Assembly (NCBI GenBank): GCA_026707145.1
Contig: JAPOXK010000019.1
Coordinates: 42,046-106,045, forward strand
Length of the DNA: 64,000 nucleotides
Source: Chloroflexota bacterium
GTDB lineage: Bacteria; Chloroflexota; Dehalococcoidia; Bin125
Direction: 5' to 3'
Part shown: piece by piece, positions 8,238 through 17,249 of the stretch
Position numbering within the stretch: the stretch's first letter is position 1
Layout: every line of letters starts with the position of its first letter
Notes under the pieces: generated by a model
The model's database searches: none
The model's input: only the letters and a program-made list of their open reading frames with translations
Told to the model about the DNA's origin: nothing
Program-made: the position numbers and the translations under genes

Positions 8238-9317
8238 ATGCGCGTCGGAGTCAGCTTTCTCTTCAACAACGCGGGTGATCGGATCACCGACCAGGAGCTC
8301 TACCGGGAGAACCTGCGGGTCGTGGATCTGATCGAGCCACTGGGCTTCGACTCCGCTTGGGCGGTCGAGCACCACTTCACGAACTACACGATCTGCCCGG
8401 ACACGATTCAGTTCCTCACCTGGGTTGCCGCACGGACGGAAGCGATCCAGCTCGGAACGCAGGTGGTCGTGCTGCCCTGGCATGATCCGCTGCGCGTGGC
8501 CGAGCAGGTGTCGCTACTGGACACGATGTCGCAGGGACGGTTTCTCTTCGGCTTCGGACGGGGCGCGGCGCGCGTCGAGTTCCAGGGCTTCCGGGTGCCG
8601 ATGGAGGAGTCGCGGCAGCGTTTCGTCGAAAGCGCGGACATGATCTTGACGGGGCTCGAGAGCGGCTATTGCGAGTACGACGGCGCGTTCATCAAGCAGC
8701 CCCGCGTGCCGGTCCGGCCGGCGCCGTTCAAATCATTCAAGGGGCGGTCTTACTGCGCGGCGGTTTCGCCCGAGACGATGGAGATCGCCGCGCGCCTCGG
8801 AGCGGGCGTGCTGATCAACCCCCAGAAGCCTTGGGAGAAGATCAGCGAGGAGCTCGCAACTTACCGCGGCCGCTACCGGGCACTGCAGGGGAAGCCGCCG
8901 CCAGCTCCGGTATCCACCACTTACCCGTTCGTCCATCCGGACCCGGAGTACGCACGCGAGACGGTGCACCGCTACATGGTCCCGTACTACGCGGCGGTGC
9001 TAGAGCACTACGAATTCTCAGGAACGCATTTCGAAGAGATTCAAGGCTACGAGTTCTACCGGAAGATGTCGCGCGTCATGCGCAAGGCGGGCGACGAAGG
9101 CGCGGCCAAGTTCTTCATCGATCTGCAACCGTGGGGAACGCCCGATCAAGTGATCGCCAAGATGCTCGACGTGCACAAGCGCGTTCGCTATGAGCACTGC
9201 AACGCCAACTTCGCCTTCGGGCACCTGCCCGCCGCCGAGGCGGAACAGAGCATGCGGCTTTTCGCCGCCGAAGTGCTGCCGGTGCTCAAACAGATCCCCG
9301 CTGCGGCCCCCGCTTAG
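8238..9317 (+). CDS. Luciferase-like (LLM) flavin/F420-dependent oxidoreductase, paralog 1
   Basis: 359 residues; ATG 8238 eight bases after AGGAAGGG. A bacterial-luciferase TIM barrel: GFDSAWAVEHHF (active-site histidines), LPWHDPLRVAEQ, and the phosphate-loop-like GFGRGAARVEF. Such enzymes use FMNH2 or F420H2 to oxygenate or reduce organic substrates in the cytoplasm. It is a close paralog of the proteins starting at 17250, 18383 and 19663, sharing WHDPLRVAEQ, the KQPRVP segment and a C-terminal QEVLPVIKQI-like end. It precedes the hydantoinase-B pair on the same strand. Cofactor and substrate cannot be told from sequence. Confidence 0.88.
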   Translation: MRVGVSFLFNNAGDRITDQELYRENLRVVDLIEPLGFDSAWAVEHHFTNYTICPDTIQFLTWVAARTEAIQLGTQVVVLPWHDPLRVAEQVSLLDTMSQGRFLFGFGRGAARVEFQGFRVPMEESRQRFVESADMILTGLESGYCEYDGAFIKQPRVPVRPAPFKSFKGRSYCAAVSPETMEIAARLGAGVLINPQKPWEKISEELATYRGRYRALQGKPPPAPVSTTYPFVHPDPEYARETVHRYMVPYYAAVLEHYEFSGTHFEEIQGYEFYRKMSRVMRKAGDEGAAKFFIDLQPWGTPDQVIAKMLDVHKRVRYEHCNANFAFGHLPAAEAEQSMRLFAAEVLPVLKQIPAAAPA

Positions 9318-9410
9318 CGGCAGTCCTTCCTCCAATCCACGATCGCGCTAGACTCGACCGCTGACCATCAAGCCGCACCGCGCGCGGAGCGGCGCGAAGG
9401 AGAGAGCCGC

Positions 9411-11213
9411 ATGGCGGCAACCGGCGAAACTGCGACCGGCGTCGACCCGATCACCATCGAAGTGCTGCGCAGCGCCTTCACGGCGATCTGTAACGAGATG
9501 GCACTGACGGTCGCGAAGACAGCCTATTCGACCCCGGTCAACGAGGGGCACGACTTCGCCACGGGCCTCTACGATCGCCACGGCAATCTCGTGGCTCAGG
9601 GAGAGTTCGATCTGCCGGCGTTCGTCGGCCTAACGCTCTTGACGGTACCAGAGGTCATGCGGGCGATCGGGCCGGAGAACATCCAGCCCGACGATATCTA
9701 CATGATCAACGACCCCTACGTTGCGACGACGCACTGCAACGACATCCACTTCATCAAGCCGATCTTCCACGACGGTACCCTGGTAGGGTTCAGCTCCTCC
9801 ACCGCGCACTGGTCGGACGTGGGCGGCGTGGCGCCGGGATCGCTCAACACGGCGGCGCGCAGCCACTACGAAGAGGGCATGCGCATCCCCGGCATCACGC
9901 TCTACAAACGCGGGCAGCTCAATCAGGATGTCGTGTCCCTGCTGTTGGTGAACATGCGGCAGTCATGGGAGCGGCTGGGCGACCTCAACGCGCAGGTAGC
10001 GGCGATCAAGGTAGGCGACCAGCGGATCCAAGGGCTCATCGAGAAGCACGGCCGAGCCGCCGTCCTGGCGACGATGAGCGAAGTGCAGGATCACTCGGAG
10101 CGCCTGGCTCGAGCGTCCTTTCGCAGCTTGCCGGACGGCGTCTACGAAGCGGAAGACAAGGTCGATCAGGATCAATACACCGGCGAACCCAAGACGATCC
10201 GCCTGACGCTCACGATCGAGGACGACCATGCCATCTTCGATTACACCGGGAGCGACGGTCCGGCGGAGTCCGGGATTAACGGCACCATCGCCGGCACGAC
10301 GTCCGGGGTATTCATCGCGATGGCATCGATCCTGCCGCCCATGCCCATGAACGCCGGCGTGATGCGAGCCATTGCGATCAAGGCACGGCAAGGATCGATC
10401 GTCTGGGCGAAGCCTCCGGTCGCGGTCTCCGTCATGACGATCACCGTGATGGACTGTGTGATCGGCTCGGCCACGCTGGCGCTGGGCCACGCCTTACCGG
10501 CGCGGGCGGTGGGGATGGCCGGGTCGATCCTTAACTCTACCTACGCGGGGGACGACAACCGCCCCACGTTCGATGCGCCCTTCATCAACTACACGTGGGC
10601 GTTCGGGGGGATGGGGGGAACGCAAACGCACGACGGTCCCAACTGCACGGCCCCACCCTTCGGCGCCAGCGGCTCCACCATTCCCAGCGAGCTGCAGGAA
10701 CGCCGTTATCCAGTGCTCTACAACCGCTGCAACCTGCTGCCCGATTCGGGCGGGCCGGGGACGTTCCGCGGCGGACTGGCGCTGAACACGATCATGGAGT
10801 TCCCCTTCGAGCAGGTGGGCGGCACCGGTCTCTCCACCTTGGGCAACCGCGAGAAATTCGGGCCACCGGGGATCTTCGGCGGCCTCGCGGGGCAGGTGGC
10901 GCGCCTCAGCCTCAACGACGGGACGGAAAGCGAGCGCCATCTCGGGACGACATCGACGAACGCGCCGGTGCAGCGGGGCGAGGTGCTCACCTTCCGGACC
11001 AACGGCGGCGGCGGCTACGGCGACCCCTTGGAACGCGATCCTCAGCTCGTGCTAGAAGATCTCAAGGACGGCTACGCGACCATCGCCGGGTCCCGCGAGC
11101 AGTACGGGGTGGTGGTGAAGGCGATCGATCCGCGCACGCTCCGGTACGAAATCGACGAGGGCGCGACGGCGGTACTGCGCGCCGCGCTGCGGACGGCGCG
11201 TTCCCAAGCGTGA
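9411..11213 (+). CDS. Hydantoinase B / oxoprolinase family protein, copy 1
   Basis: 600 residues. ATG 9411 with AAGGAGAGAG upstream. HyuB signatures: EVLRSAFTAICNEMA, DLPAFVGL, DPYVATTHCNDIHF, the DGPAESGING segment and C-terminal NGGGGYGDPLERDP. HyuB normally pairs with the ATP-binding HyuA subunit for ATP-dependent opening of hydantoin or 5-oxoproline rings; no HyuA gene is in view. Its TGA overlaps the ATG of a second hyuB copy (TGATG), so the two are translated together. Probably part of the amide/N-heterocycle catabolic array; acetone-carboxylase-like beta subunits are a more distant alternative. Confidence 0.87.
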   Translation: MAATGETATGVDPITIEVLRSAFTAICNEMALTVAKTAYSTPVNEGHDFATGLYDRHGNLVAQGEFDLPAFVGLTLLTVPEVMRAIGPENIQPDDIYMINDPYVATTHCNDIHFIKPIFHDGTLVGFSSSTAHWSDVGGVAPGSLNTAARSHYEEGMRIPGITLYKRGQLNQDVVSLLLVNMRQSWERLGDLNAQVAAIKVGDQRIQGLIEKHGRAAVLATMSEVQDHSERLARASFRSLPDGVYEAEDKVDQDQYTGEPKTIRLTLTIEDDHAIFDYTGSDGPAESGINGTIAGTTSGVFIAMASILPPMPMNAGVMRAIAIKARQGSIVWAKPPVAVSVMTITVMDCVIGSATLALGHALPARAVGMAGSILNSTYAGDDNRPTFDAPFINYTWAFGGMGGTQTHDGPNCTAPPFGASGSTIPSELQERRYPVLYNRCNLLPDSGGPGTFRGGLALNTIMEFPFEQVGGTGLSTLGNREKFGPPGIFGGLAGQVARLSLNDGTESERHLGTTSTNAPVQRGEVLTFRTNGGGGYGDPLERDPQLVLEDLKDGYATIAGSREQYGVVVKAIDPRTLRYEIDEGATAVLRAALRTARSQA

Positions 11214-12985
11214 TGGTGGCGACCGGCCCCAACATCGATCCGATCACGCTGGAGGTACTGCGCAGCGCCTTCGCCGCCACCTGTAATGAGATGGCCCTGG
11301 TGGTCGGGAAGACCGCCTACTCGCCGCCGATCAACGAAGGGCGCGATCTGGCCACCGGCATCTACGACCGGCACGGCGCGCTGGTATCCCAGGGGGAGTT
11401 CGACCTCCCCGCGTTCGTGGGGCTCACCCACCTGACGGTGCCGGAGGTGATTCGGTCGATCGGGCTCGAAAACATGCAGCCCGGCGACATCTACATGATC
11501 AACGACCCCTACGTCGCGAGCACGCACAACAACGATATCCACTTCATCAAGCCGATCTTCCACGACGGATCGCTCATCGCGTTCACGTCCTCGACGGCGC
11601 ACTGGTCGGACGTGGGCGGCGTCTCGCCGGGATCGCTCAATCCGCGGGCGCGCAGCCATTTCGAGGAGGGGATGCGCATCCCCGCGCTCACGATCTACAA
11701 GCAGAACGTATTGGACACGGACATCGTCGGGATCCTGCTGGCGAACATGCGCCAGGGCTGGGAGCGGCTCGGCGATCTGCAAGCGCAGGTTGCGGCCGTG
11801 CGGGGCGGGGAGCGCCGGATTCTGGCGCTGGTTGCGAAGCACGGAAGCGCCACCGTGCTGGCGGCGATGGAAGAGATCCAGCATTACTCGGAGCGGCTGG
11901 CGCGCGCGGCGTTTCGGGCGCTCCCGGACGGCGTGTACTACGCCGAGGACAGCGTCGATCAGGATCTCTGGACTGGTGAACCAAAGACCGTGCGCCTGAC
12001 CCTGACGATCGAGGACGACCACGCCGTCTTCGATTTCCTGGAGACGGACGGCGCCGCGGAATCGGGGATCAACTGCACGATCGCCGGGACAACATCCGGG
12101 GTGTTCATCGCGATGGGCTCGATCCTTCCGCCGATGCCTATGAACGCGGGCGTCATGCGGGCGATCGTGATTAAGGCCAAACGGGGATCGATCGTCTGGG
12201 CGCAGCCGCCTTCCGGCATCTCGGCGATGGCGATCACGACGATGGAATGCGTCATGGGCTCCGTGACCTTGGCGCTGGGCCAGGCAGCTCCCAAGCGCGG
12301 GGTGGGACTGGCGGGAGCACTGCTTAACATCACCTACGCCGGTAGCGACGAACGGCCGGAGTTCGACGCGCCTTTCATCAACTACACCTGGGGCTTCGGG
12401 GGCATGGGCGGCGCCTACGACCACGACGGCGCGAACTATTCCGCAGCGCCCTACGCGTCGAGCGCCATGAACATCCCCTGCGAACTGCAGGAGCGTCGCT
12501 ACCCGGTGCTCTACCGCCGCTGCGATCTGACTCAGAACTCCGAGGGGCCCGGAGCGTTCCGAGGCGGCCTCGGACTCAGCCAGCAGATCGCGTTCCCCTT
12601 CCAAGGCGGGACGCTGTCCAACATCGGCAATCGCGAGCGCTTCGGACCGTCGGGAATCTTTGGGGGCAGAACGGGCGGCTTCGCCCGGCTGATCCTGGCA
12701 GAGGGAACGGAGAACGAGCAGAACCTCGGCACCTTCGCGGTGAACGCGCCGGTGCAGCGCGGCGACGTGATGACATTCGTCTCCAACGGCGGCGGCGGCT
12801 ACGGCGATCCCTTGGAACGCGATCCGGCGCGCGTGCTGGCCGACGTTGTGGACGAATACGCGACGATCGCGCACGCGCGCGCAACATACGGCGTGGTGAT
12901 CAACGAGATCGACCGCAGGCGCCTGCTGTTCGAGGTGGACGAAGCCGCCACGGCCGAGCTGCGCGCCGCCATGCGCGCTTCCTAG
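11213..12985 (+). CDS. Hydantoinase B / oxoprolinase family protein, copy 2
   Basis: 590 residues, starting at the ATG that overlaps the preceding stop; the frame is open upstream only as a shadow of copy 1. It aligns end to end with copy 1, sharing EVLRSAFAATCNEMA, DPYVASTHNNDIHF, INYTWGFGGMGG and NGGGGYGDPLERDP, but differs throughout, so the duplication is not recent. The two may form a heteromer or divide substrates. The gene ends ten bases from the stop of the convergent luciferase-like gene. Confidence 0.87.
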   Translation: MVATGPNIDPITLEVLRSAFAATCNEMALVVGKTAYSPPINEGRDLATGIYDRHGALVSQGEFDLPAFVGLTHLTVPEVIRSIGLENMQPGDIYMINDPYVASTHNNDIHFIKPIFHDGSLIAFTSSTAHWSDVGGVSPGSLNPRARSHFEEGMRIPALTIYKQNVLDTDIVGILLANMRQGWERLGDLQAQVAAVRGGERRILALVAKHGSATVLAAMEEIQHYSERLARAAFRALPDGVYYAEDSVDQDLWTGEPKTVRLTLTIEDDHAVFDFLETDGAAESGINCTIAGTTSGVFIAMGSILPPMPMNAGVMRAIVIKAKRGSIVWAQPPSGISAMAITTMECVMGSVTLALGQAAPKRGVGLAGALLNITYAGSDERPEFDAPFINYTWGFGGMGGAYDHDGANYSAAPYASSAMNIPCELQERRYPVLYRRCDLTQNSEGPGAFRGGLGLSQQIAFPFQGGTLSNIGNRERFGPSGIFGGRTGGFARLILAEGTENEQNLGTFAVNAPVQRGDVMTFVSNGGGGYGDPLERDPARVLADVVDEYATIAHARATYGVVINEIDRRRLLFEVDEAATAELRAAMRAS

Positions 12986-12995
12986 CGTCCTGGCG

Positions 12996-13988
12996 TCAGC
13001 CGATCAGCTGGACCGCGTCCAAGAAGGCCCGTTTAGTCTCCCGCTCCGTCATCGGCATCGGGTAGATGATCGGGTGCTCCAAGCCAGCATCCCGATACTC
13101 CTGAATCCGGCCGCGGCATTCATCGATATCGCCGATGATGGCGACGCTATCGGCGAGCTCGTCGGAGAGAAGACGCGCGGCGCGCGCTTGATCGCCGACA
13201 CGCCAAGCGCGCGCGGCGACGCCGGCCTCCTCGAAGCCGGACTTCGCCATGAGGTTCTCGTAACGAGTGAAGGTTCCGACGTACCAGGCCATATGGCGCT
13301 TGACCATCGCCCGGCCCGCCTGCTTGTCATCGGTGACGACGGTGAGCAGGTAGCTTCCTACCTCCACCTCGGCCGGGTCGCGGCCAGCTTCGGCAGCGCC
13401 CCGCTTGACCCACTGGACCAGCTGGCCGGCGCGTGCGGCAGTCAACTGAGTGGCGACGGCTCCATCTGCGAGCGCGCCGGTGCGGGCTGCGCTCGCCGGA
13501 AACATCGGTGGGTACCAGATCGGGATGTGGTCGCGGTACATCTTCACCCAAGGCTTGTATCCCAGCGTGTAGTAGCGGCCGCGGTGCTGCACCTCGCCGT
13601 CGCGGATGAGGGCGCGAATGATGGCCGTGTACTCGACCATGCGCTCGGTGGCGTTGTCGAAGGTCAGACCGTTCTCGTCTTCGACGATGGCGCGGTGCCC
13701 CTGGCCGATGCCGAGGATGAAGCGACCCTTCGAGATCGTGTCCACGGAAGCGGCGGCCATGGCGAGCGTGGTGGGCGCCCGATTGAAGATCACCGCGACC
13801 CCGGGGGCGAGCAGGATGCGCTCGGTCACGACAGCGCAGGCGGCAAGGACGGCGAAGGGATCGCCCGATTTGTAGTCGGACATCCAGAGCGAGTCGAAGC
13901 CGACCGCGTCCGCGATGCGGGCCATCTCAAGCGTGTCTTCGATGGGAAGGGAGTCGGTATCCGGAAACTTGATGCCGAGCTTGGCCAT
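12996..13988 (-). CDS. Luciferase-like F420-dependent oxidoreductase, distant type
   Basis: 330 residues from ATG 13988, eight bases from GAGGAG. TIM barrel with VGFDSLWMSDYKSGDPF, TERILLAPGV and GRFILGIGQGHRAIVE, closer to the F420-dependent methylene-tetrahydromethanopterin-reductase-like/LLM group than to the other four paralogs here. The segment HRGRYYTLGYKPWV and IPIWYPPMFPASAARTG are typical of that group. It is on the opposite strand to its neighbours and divergent to the amidase operon, whose promoter region it shares. Confidence 0.85.
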   Translation of the reverse strand: MAKLGIKFPDTDSLPIEDTLEMARIADAVGFDSLWMSDYKSGDPFAVLAACAVVTERILLAPGVAVIFNRAPTTLAMAAASVDTISKGRFILGIGQGHRAIVEDENGLTFDNATERMVEYTAIIRALIRDGEVQHRGRYYTLGYKPWVKMYRDHIPIWYPPMFPASAARTGALADGAVATQLTAARAGQLVQWVKRGAAEAGRDPAEVEVGSYLLTVVTDDKQAGRAMVKRHMAWYVGTFTRYENLMAKSGFEEAGVAARAWRVGDQARAARLLSDELADSVAIIGDIDECRGRIQEYRDAGLEHPIIYPMPMTERETKRAFLDAVQLIG

Positions 13989-14041
13989 GATCGTCTCTCC
14001 TCGCTTCGTAGGGGTATCACGCACGAGGCTAGCGCCTCGCG

Positions 14042-14071
14042 TTGACACCCCTTTTTTCCGATCACTAGCCT
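14042..14071 (+). promoter_or_regulatory. Candidate promoter of the amidase operon
   Basis: Perfect -35 TTGACA at 14042-14047, 18-base spacer, weak -10 TAGCCT at 14066-14071, placing transcription start about 30 bases before the ATG at 14109. The long spacer and weak -10 keep this tentative. Confidence 0.35.
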
Positions 14072-14108
14072 CCAGCAATCGAGCGTTCGATCAAAAGCGA
14101 GGGAGCGC

Positions 14109-14321
14109 ATGGACTCGAGAGAGATGGTCATCGCTAAGCTGGCCGAGTGGGACATCGTGCCCAGCGAAGAGGACTTGGCGGAGTTGGTGCCAGCCTACGA
14201 GGCGCTGCTGCAGTCGCAGAACGTGCTGGAGAACATGCTCCGCACCCGGTCGATGGGGAACGCCATGGAGTTCCCTCTGAGCGAGCCAGCCGTCATTCAC
14301 GACATGGGAAGGTATCGCTAG
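14109..14321 (+). CDS. Small helical protein preceding amidase (GatC/AtzG-like candidate)
   Basis: 70 residues, ATG preceded by GAGGGAGCG. The sequence is mostly amphipathic helix (KLAEWDIVPSEEDLAELVPA) with a C-terminal PLSEPAVIHDMG tail and no membrane segment. It ends two bases before the amidase ATG, so the two are cotranslated. Size and position match GatC or AtzG, small subunits that clamp an amidase-signature partner, but there is no clear sequence signature; the assignment is by context. Confidence 0.6.
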   Translation: MDSREMVIAKLAEWDIVPSEEDLAELVPAYEALLQSQNVLENMLRTRSMGNAMEFPLSEPAVIHDMGRYR

Positions 14322-14323
14322 CC

Positions 14324-15730
14324 ATGGCAAGCACCGCACAAGAGCTGGCTTTTTCATCGATCGAAGCGCTGTCGGCCCGGATTCAAAGGAAGGAGATCTC
14401 GCCCGTCGAAGTGACGCAAACGATGCTGTCGCGCATCGACGAGCTCAACCCGAAGATCCACGCCTACTACACCGTCTTCCACGACGAAGTGCTGGAAGAC
14501 GCGCGCCGGGCCGAGCAAGAGATCGCGCGGGGCAACTATCGCGGCCCGCTGCACGGGATCCCGATGGGGATCAAAGACATCTACGAGATGAAGCGAACAA
14601 CCTGCGGCTCCCAAGCGCTGCAGGAGTACGTGGCGGAAGAGGACTGCGTCGCAATCAAGAAGCTCAAGAGCGCCGGCTCACTCATTTTGGGGAAGACCGC
14701 GACCTACGAGTTCGCCTACGGCATCCAGAGCCTCAAGTCGCCGGTGGAGCCGGTACGCAGCGCCTGGGACCTCAGCAGAGAAGCGGGGGGATCGAGTAGC
14801 GGCTCCGGTGGAGCGATCGCGGCCGGAATGGCCTACTCGGCGATGGGTTCCTGCACGGGCGGCTCGATCCGTTGGCCGGCGCAATGCCTGCTGCACGTGG
14901 GGCTCAAGGCGACCTACGGTCGCGTAAGCCGACGCGGCATCTATCCGCTCGCTTGGACGCTCGACCATCCCGGGCCTCTGGCCCGCACCGTGAAGGACTC
15001 CGCGCTCGTCCTGCAGGCGCTCGCCGGTTACGACGAGCTGGATCCCGCCTCGGCGAACGTGCCGGTGCCGGACTTCACGGCCAAGCTGGACCGGGATATC
15101 CGCGGGATGCGGATCGGCCTGCTCGCCGACCTCTACGAGAAAAGCTGCGACCCGAAGGTGCTCGAAGTTTACGATAAGGCGGTCGACAAATACCGCAGCC
15201 TCGGCGCCGAGATCGTCAAGGTGCCAAGCATCGGTATTCCCGAGTTGGAAGCGATCGAGTGGCCGACCCTCTGGTCGGAGGCCGCAGCGATCCACGTGCG
15301 CAACATTCGCAATCGCGGGGATCAGTACAACCCCAACACGCGCCAGTTCATCCAGTGGGGCCTCCTGGTGAGCAACGCGTATTACATGCTGGCAAGCCGC
15401 TGCCGGGCGCAGGTGCGAGACGACCTGAACGCGGCCCTCACGCGGGATTGCGACGTGCTGATGCTGCCGACCGCAGGCTTCCAAGGACCGCCGCCCGTGG
15501 CCGAGGAGTCGCCGGGGTTGAATTTCATCGGTTCCGCCTTCGAGATCTACACGCCGATCTTCAACTTCACAGGCCACCCGGCGATCCAGGTGCCATGCGG
15601 GTTCGACAGCGATGGGCTGGCGGTTGGGTTCCAGATCGCGGCCAAGCCGTTCGATGAGGTAACGATGTTCCAGGTGGCCCGTGCGTACGAACAATCGGAG
15701 CCATGGCACACGATGCATGCGGATATCTAG
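14324..15730 (+). CDS. Amidase-signature hydrolase, copy 1
   Basis: 468 residues from ATG 14324, two bases after the small helical protein. The Ser-cisSer-Lys triad is complete: Lys84 (GIKDIYE), cis-Ser157 (GGSSSGS) and nucleophile Ser181 (CTGGSIRWPA). It is related to GatA/AtzE-type amidases that hydrolyse amides or transfer ammonia. A GatB partner is absent, so a catabolic amidase acting with the 70-residue protein is more likely than tRNA amidotransferase. It shares residue numbering with the next gene, indicating tandem duplication. Confidence 0.9.
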   Translation: MASTAQELAFSSIEALSARIQRKEISPVEVTQTMLSRIDELNPKIHAYYTVFHDEVLEDARRAEQEIARGNYRGPLHGIPMGIKDIYEMKRTTCGSQALQEYVAEEDCVAIKKLKSAGSLILGKTATYEFAYGIQSLKSPVEPVRSAWDLSREAGGSSSGSGGAIAAGMAYSAMGSCTGGSIRWPAQCLLHVGLKATYGRVSRRGIYPLAWTLDHPGPLARTVKDSALVLQALAGYDELDPASANVPVPDFTAKLDRDIRGMRIGLLADLYEKSCDPKVLEVYDKAVDKYRSLGAEIVKVPSIGIPELEAIEWPTLWSEAAAIHVRNIRNRGDQYNPNTRQFIQWGLLVSNAYYMLASRCRAQVRDDLNAALTRDCDVLMLPTAGFQGPPPVAEESPGLNFIGSAFEIYTPIFNFTGHPAIQVPCGFDSDGLAVGFQIAAKPFDEVTMFQVARAYEQSEPWHTMHADI

Positions 15731-15755
15731 GAGCAGCGCGGGGCGCTAGCACCCC

Positions 15756-17156
15756 ATGTCCGCCGACGGCGCCGATCTGGCTTTCGCGCCGATCGAGGAA
15801 CTCGCACCGCGGCTGCATGCGCGCGAAGTATCGCCGATCGAGCTCGCCGACCTCACGCTGCGACGGATCGAGGCGATCAACCCCCGGATCAACGCCTACT
15901 ACACCGTGCTGGCCGACGAGCTGCGCACGGACGCCGAGCGCGCGGAGCGGGAGATCGCCCGGGGTCAGTATCGCGGCCCGCTACACGGAGTTCCCATCTG
16001 CATCAAGGACATCTACGAGAGCGGCCGCACGACCTGCGGGTCGCAAACGCTGCAGCACTACCAAGCCGCCACCGAGAGCGTAGCGGTGCGAAAGCTACGC
16101 GATGCGGGGGCGCTGATCGCCGGCAAAGCAGCAACCTTCGAGTTCGCATATGGAATGCCGAGCCGGCAGTCGCCGGTGCCGCCGGTGCGCAACCCCTGGG
16201 ATGAAGAGCGACAGGCCGGGGGATCGAGCAGCGGCTCCGCGGCAGCGGTCGCGGCGGGCCTGGCCTATGCGGGGATGGGATCCTGCACGGGCGGGTCCAT
16301 TCGCTGGCCGGCGCAGTGCTGCCACTTGGTCGGGCTGAAACCAACGTACGGGCGAGTGAGCCGGCGCGGCATCTACCCGCTCGCATGGAGCTTGGACCAT
16401 GCCGGTCCGATCACGCGCACCGTGCGCGACGCCGCGCTGATGCTTCAAGATTGCGCCGGCTTCGACGAGGGAGACCCCGCCTCGGCGAACGTGCCGGTGC
16501 CGGACTTCACAGCCAAGCTGGACCGGGATATCCGTGGGATGCGAATCGGGCTGCCGGTCCGTCTGTACGAGGATTGCGAGCCGGTCGTGCGAGAGGTCTT
16601 CGAGGAAGCGCTGCGCGTGTTCGAGCGCCTCGGAGCGGAGCTGGTGACTGTGCCGAGCATCAGCGTGGAGGAGATGGACTGGATCGAGTACCCGGCGCTT
16701 TGGTCGGACGCCGCCACGATCCATTTCCGACAACTGCGCGCCCGCGGCGGCGACTACAACCCCAACACGCGCCAGTATCTGCAGTGGGGGCTGCTCGTGA
16801 GCAGCGGCTACTACCTCACAGCTCAGCGCTGCCGTGCGCAGGTGCGGGACGACCTGATCGAGCTGCTGACCAAACAGGTTGATGTCTTCGTGCTGCCCAC
16901 CAACGGCTTTCAGAGCCCACCGCTCATCCCCGAGCAGCCGCCCGGCTTGAGTTTCTTGAGCGGGTTCCATCTCTATACGGCGATCTTCAACTTCACGGGA
17001 CTGCCCGCGGTACAAGTACCCTGCGGCGTCGACCGCGACGGCCTGCCGGTGGGTCTCCAAGTGGCGGCGAAGCCGTTCGACGAACCGACGCTGCTTCAGG
17101 TCGCGCACGCCTACGAGCAGGCAACGGAGTGGCACCACAGGCACGCCGATCTCTGA
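15756..17156 (+). CDS. Amidase-signature hydrolase, copy 2
   Basis: 466 residues, 25 bases after copy 1. The triad falls at the same positions: Lys84 (CIKDIYE), Ser157 (GGSSSGS) and Ser181 (CTGGSIRWPA). Motif IRGMRIGLPVRLYED and DYNPNTRQYLQWGLL match copy 1 closely, while the region 185-200 and the C-terminal substrate loop differ. Unlike copy 1 it has no small partner gene in front and could share the 70-residue protein or act alone. It belongs to the same operon and probably to amide breakdown. Confidence 0.89.
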   Translation: MSADGADLAFAPIEELAPRLHAREVSPIELADLTLRRIEAINPRINAYYTVLADELRTDAERAEREIARGQYRGPLHGVPICIKDIYESGRTTCGSQTLQHYQAATESVAVRKLRDAGALIAGKAATFEFAYGMPSRQSPVPPVRNPWDEERQAGGSSSGSAAAVAAGLAYAGMGSCTGGSIRWPAQCCHLVGLKPTYGRVSRRGIYPLAWSLDHAGPITRTVRDAALMLQDCAGFDEGDPASANVPVPDFTAKLDRDIRGMRIGLPVRLYEDCEPVVREVFEEALRVFERLGAELVTVPSISVEEMDWIEYPALWSDAATIHFRQLRARGGDYNPNTRQYLQWGLLVSSGYYLTAQRCRAQVRDDLIELLTKQVDVFVLPTNGFQSPPLIPEQPPGLSFLSGFHLYTAIFNFTGLPAVQVPCGVDRDGLPVGLQVAAKPFDEPTLLQVAHAYEQATEWHHRHADL

Positions 17157-17249
17157 GCCCCACTCGGTTTCGGTATCTGAAGCCGGCGGAATGTCACCGC
17201 GCGCGGGCAACCTGATAGCATGCCCTCATTCCTAAGTGGAGGCTCTCCC

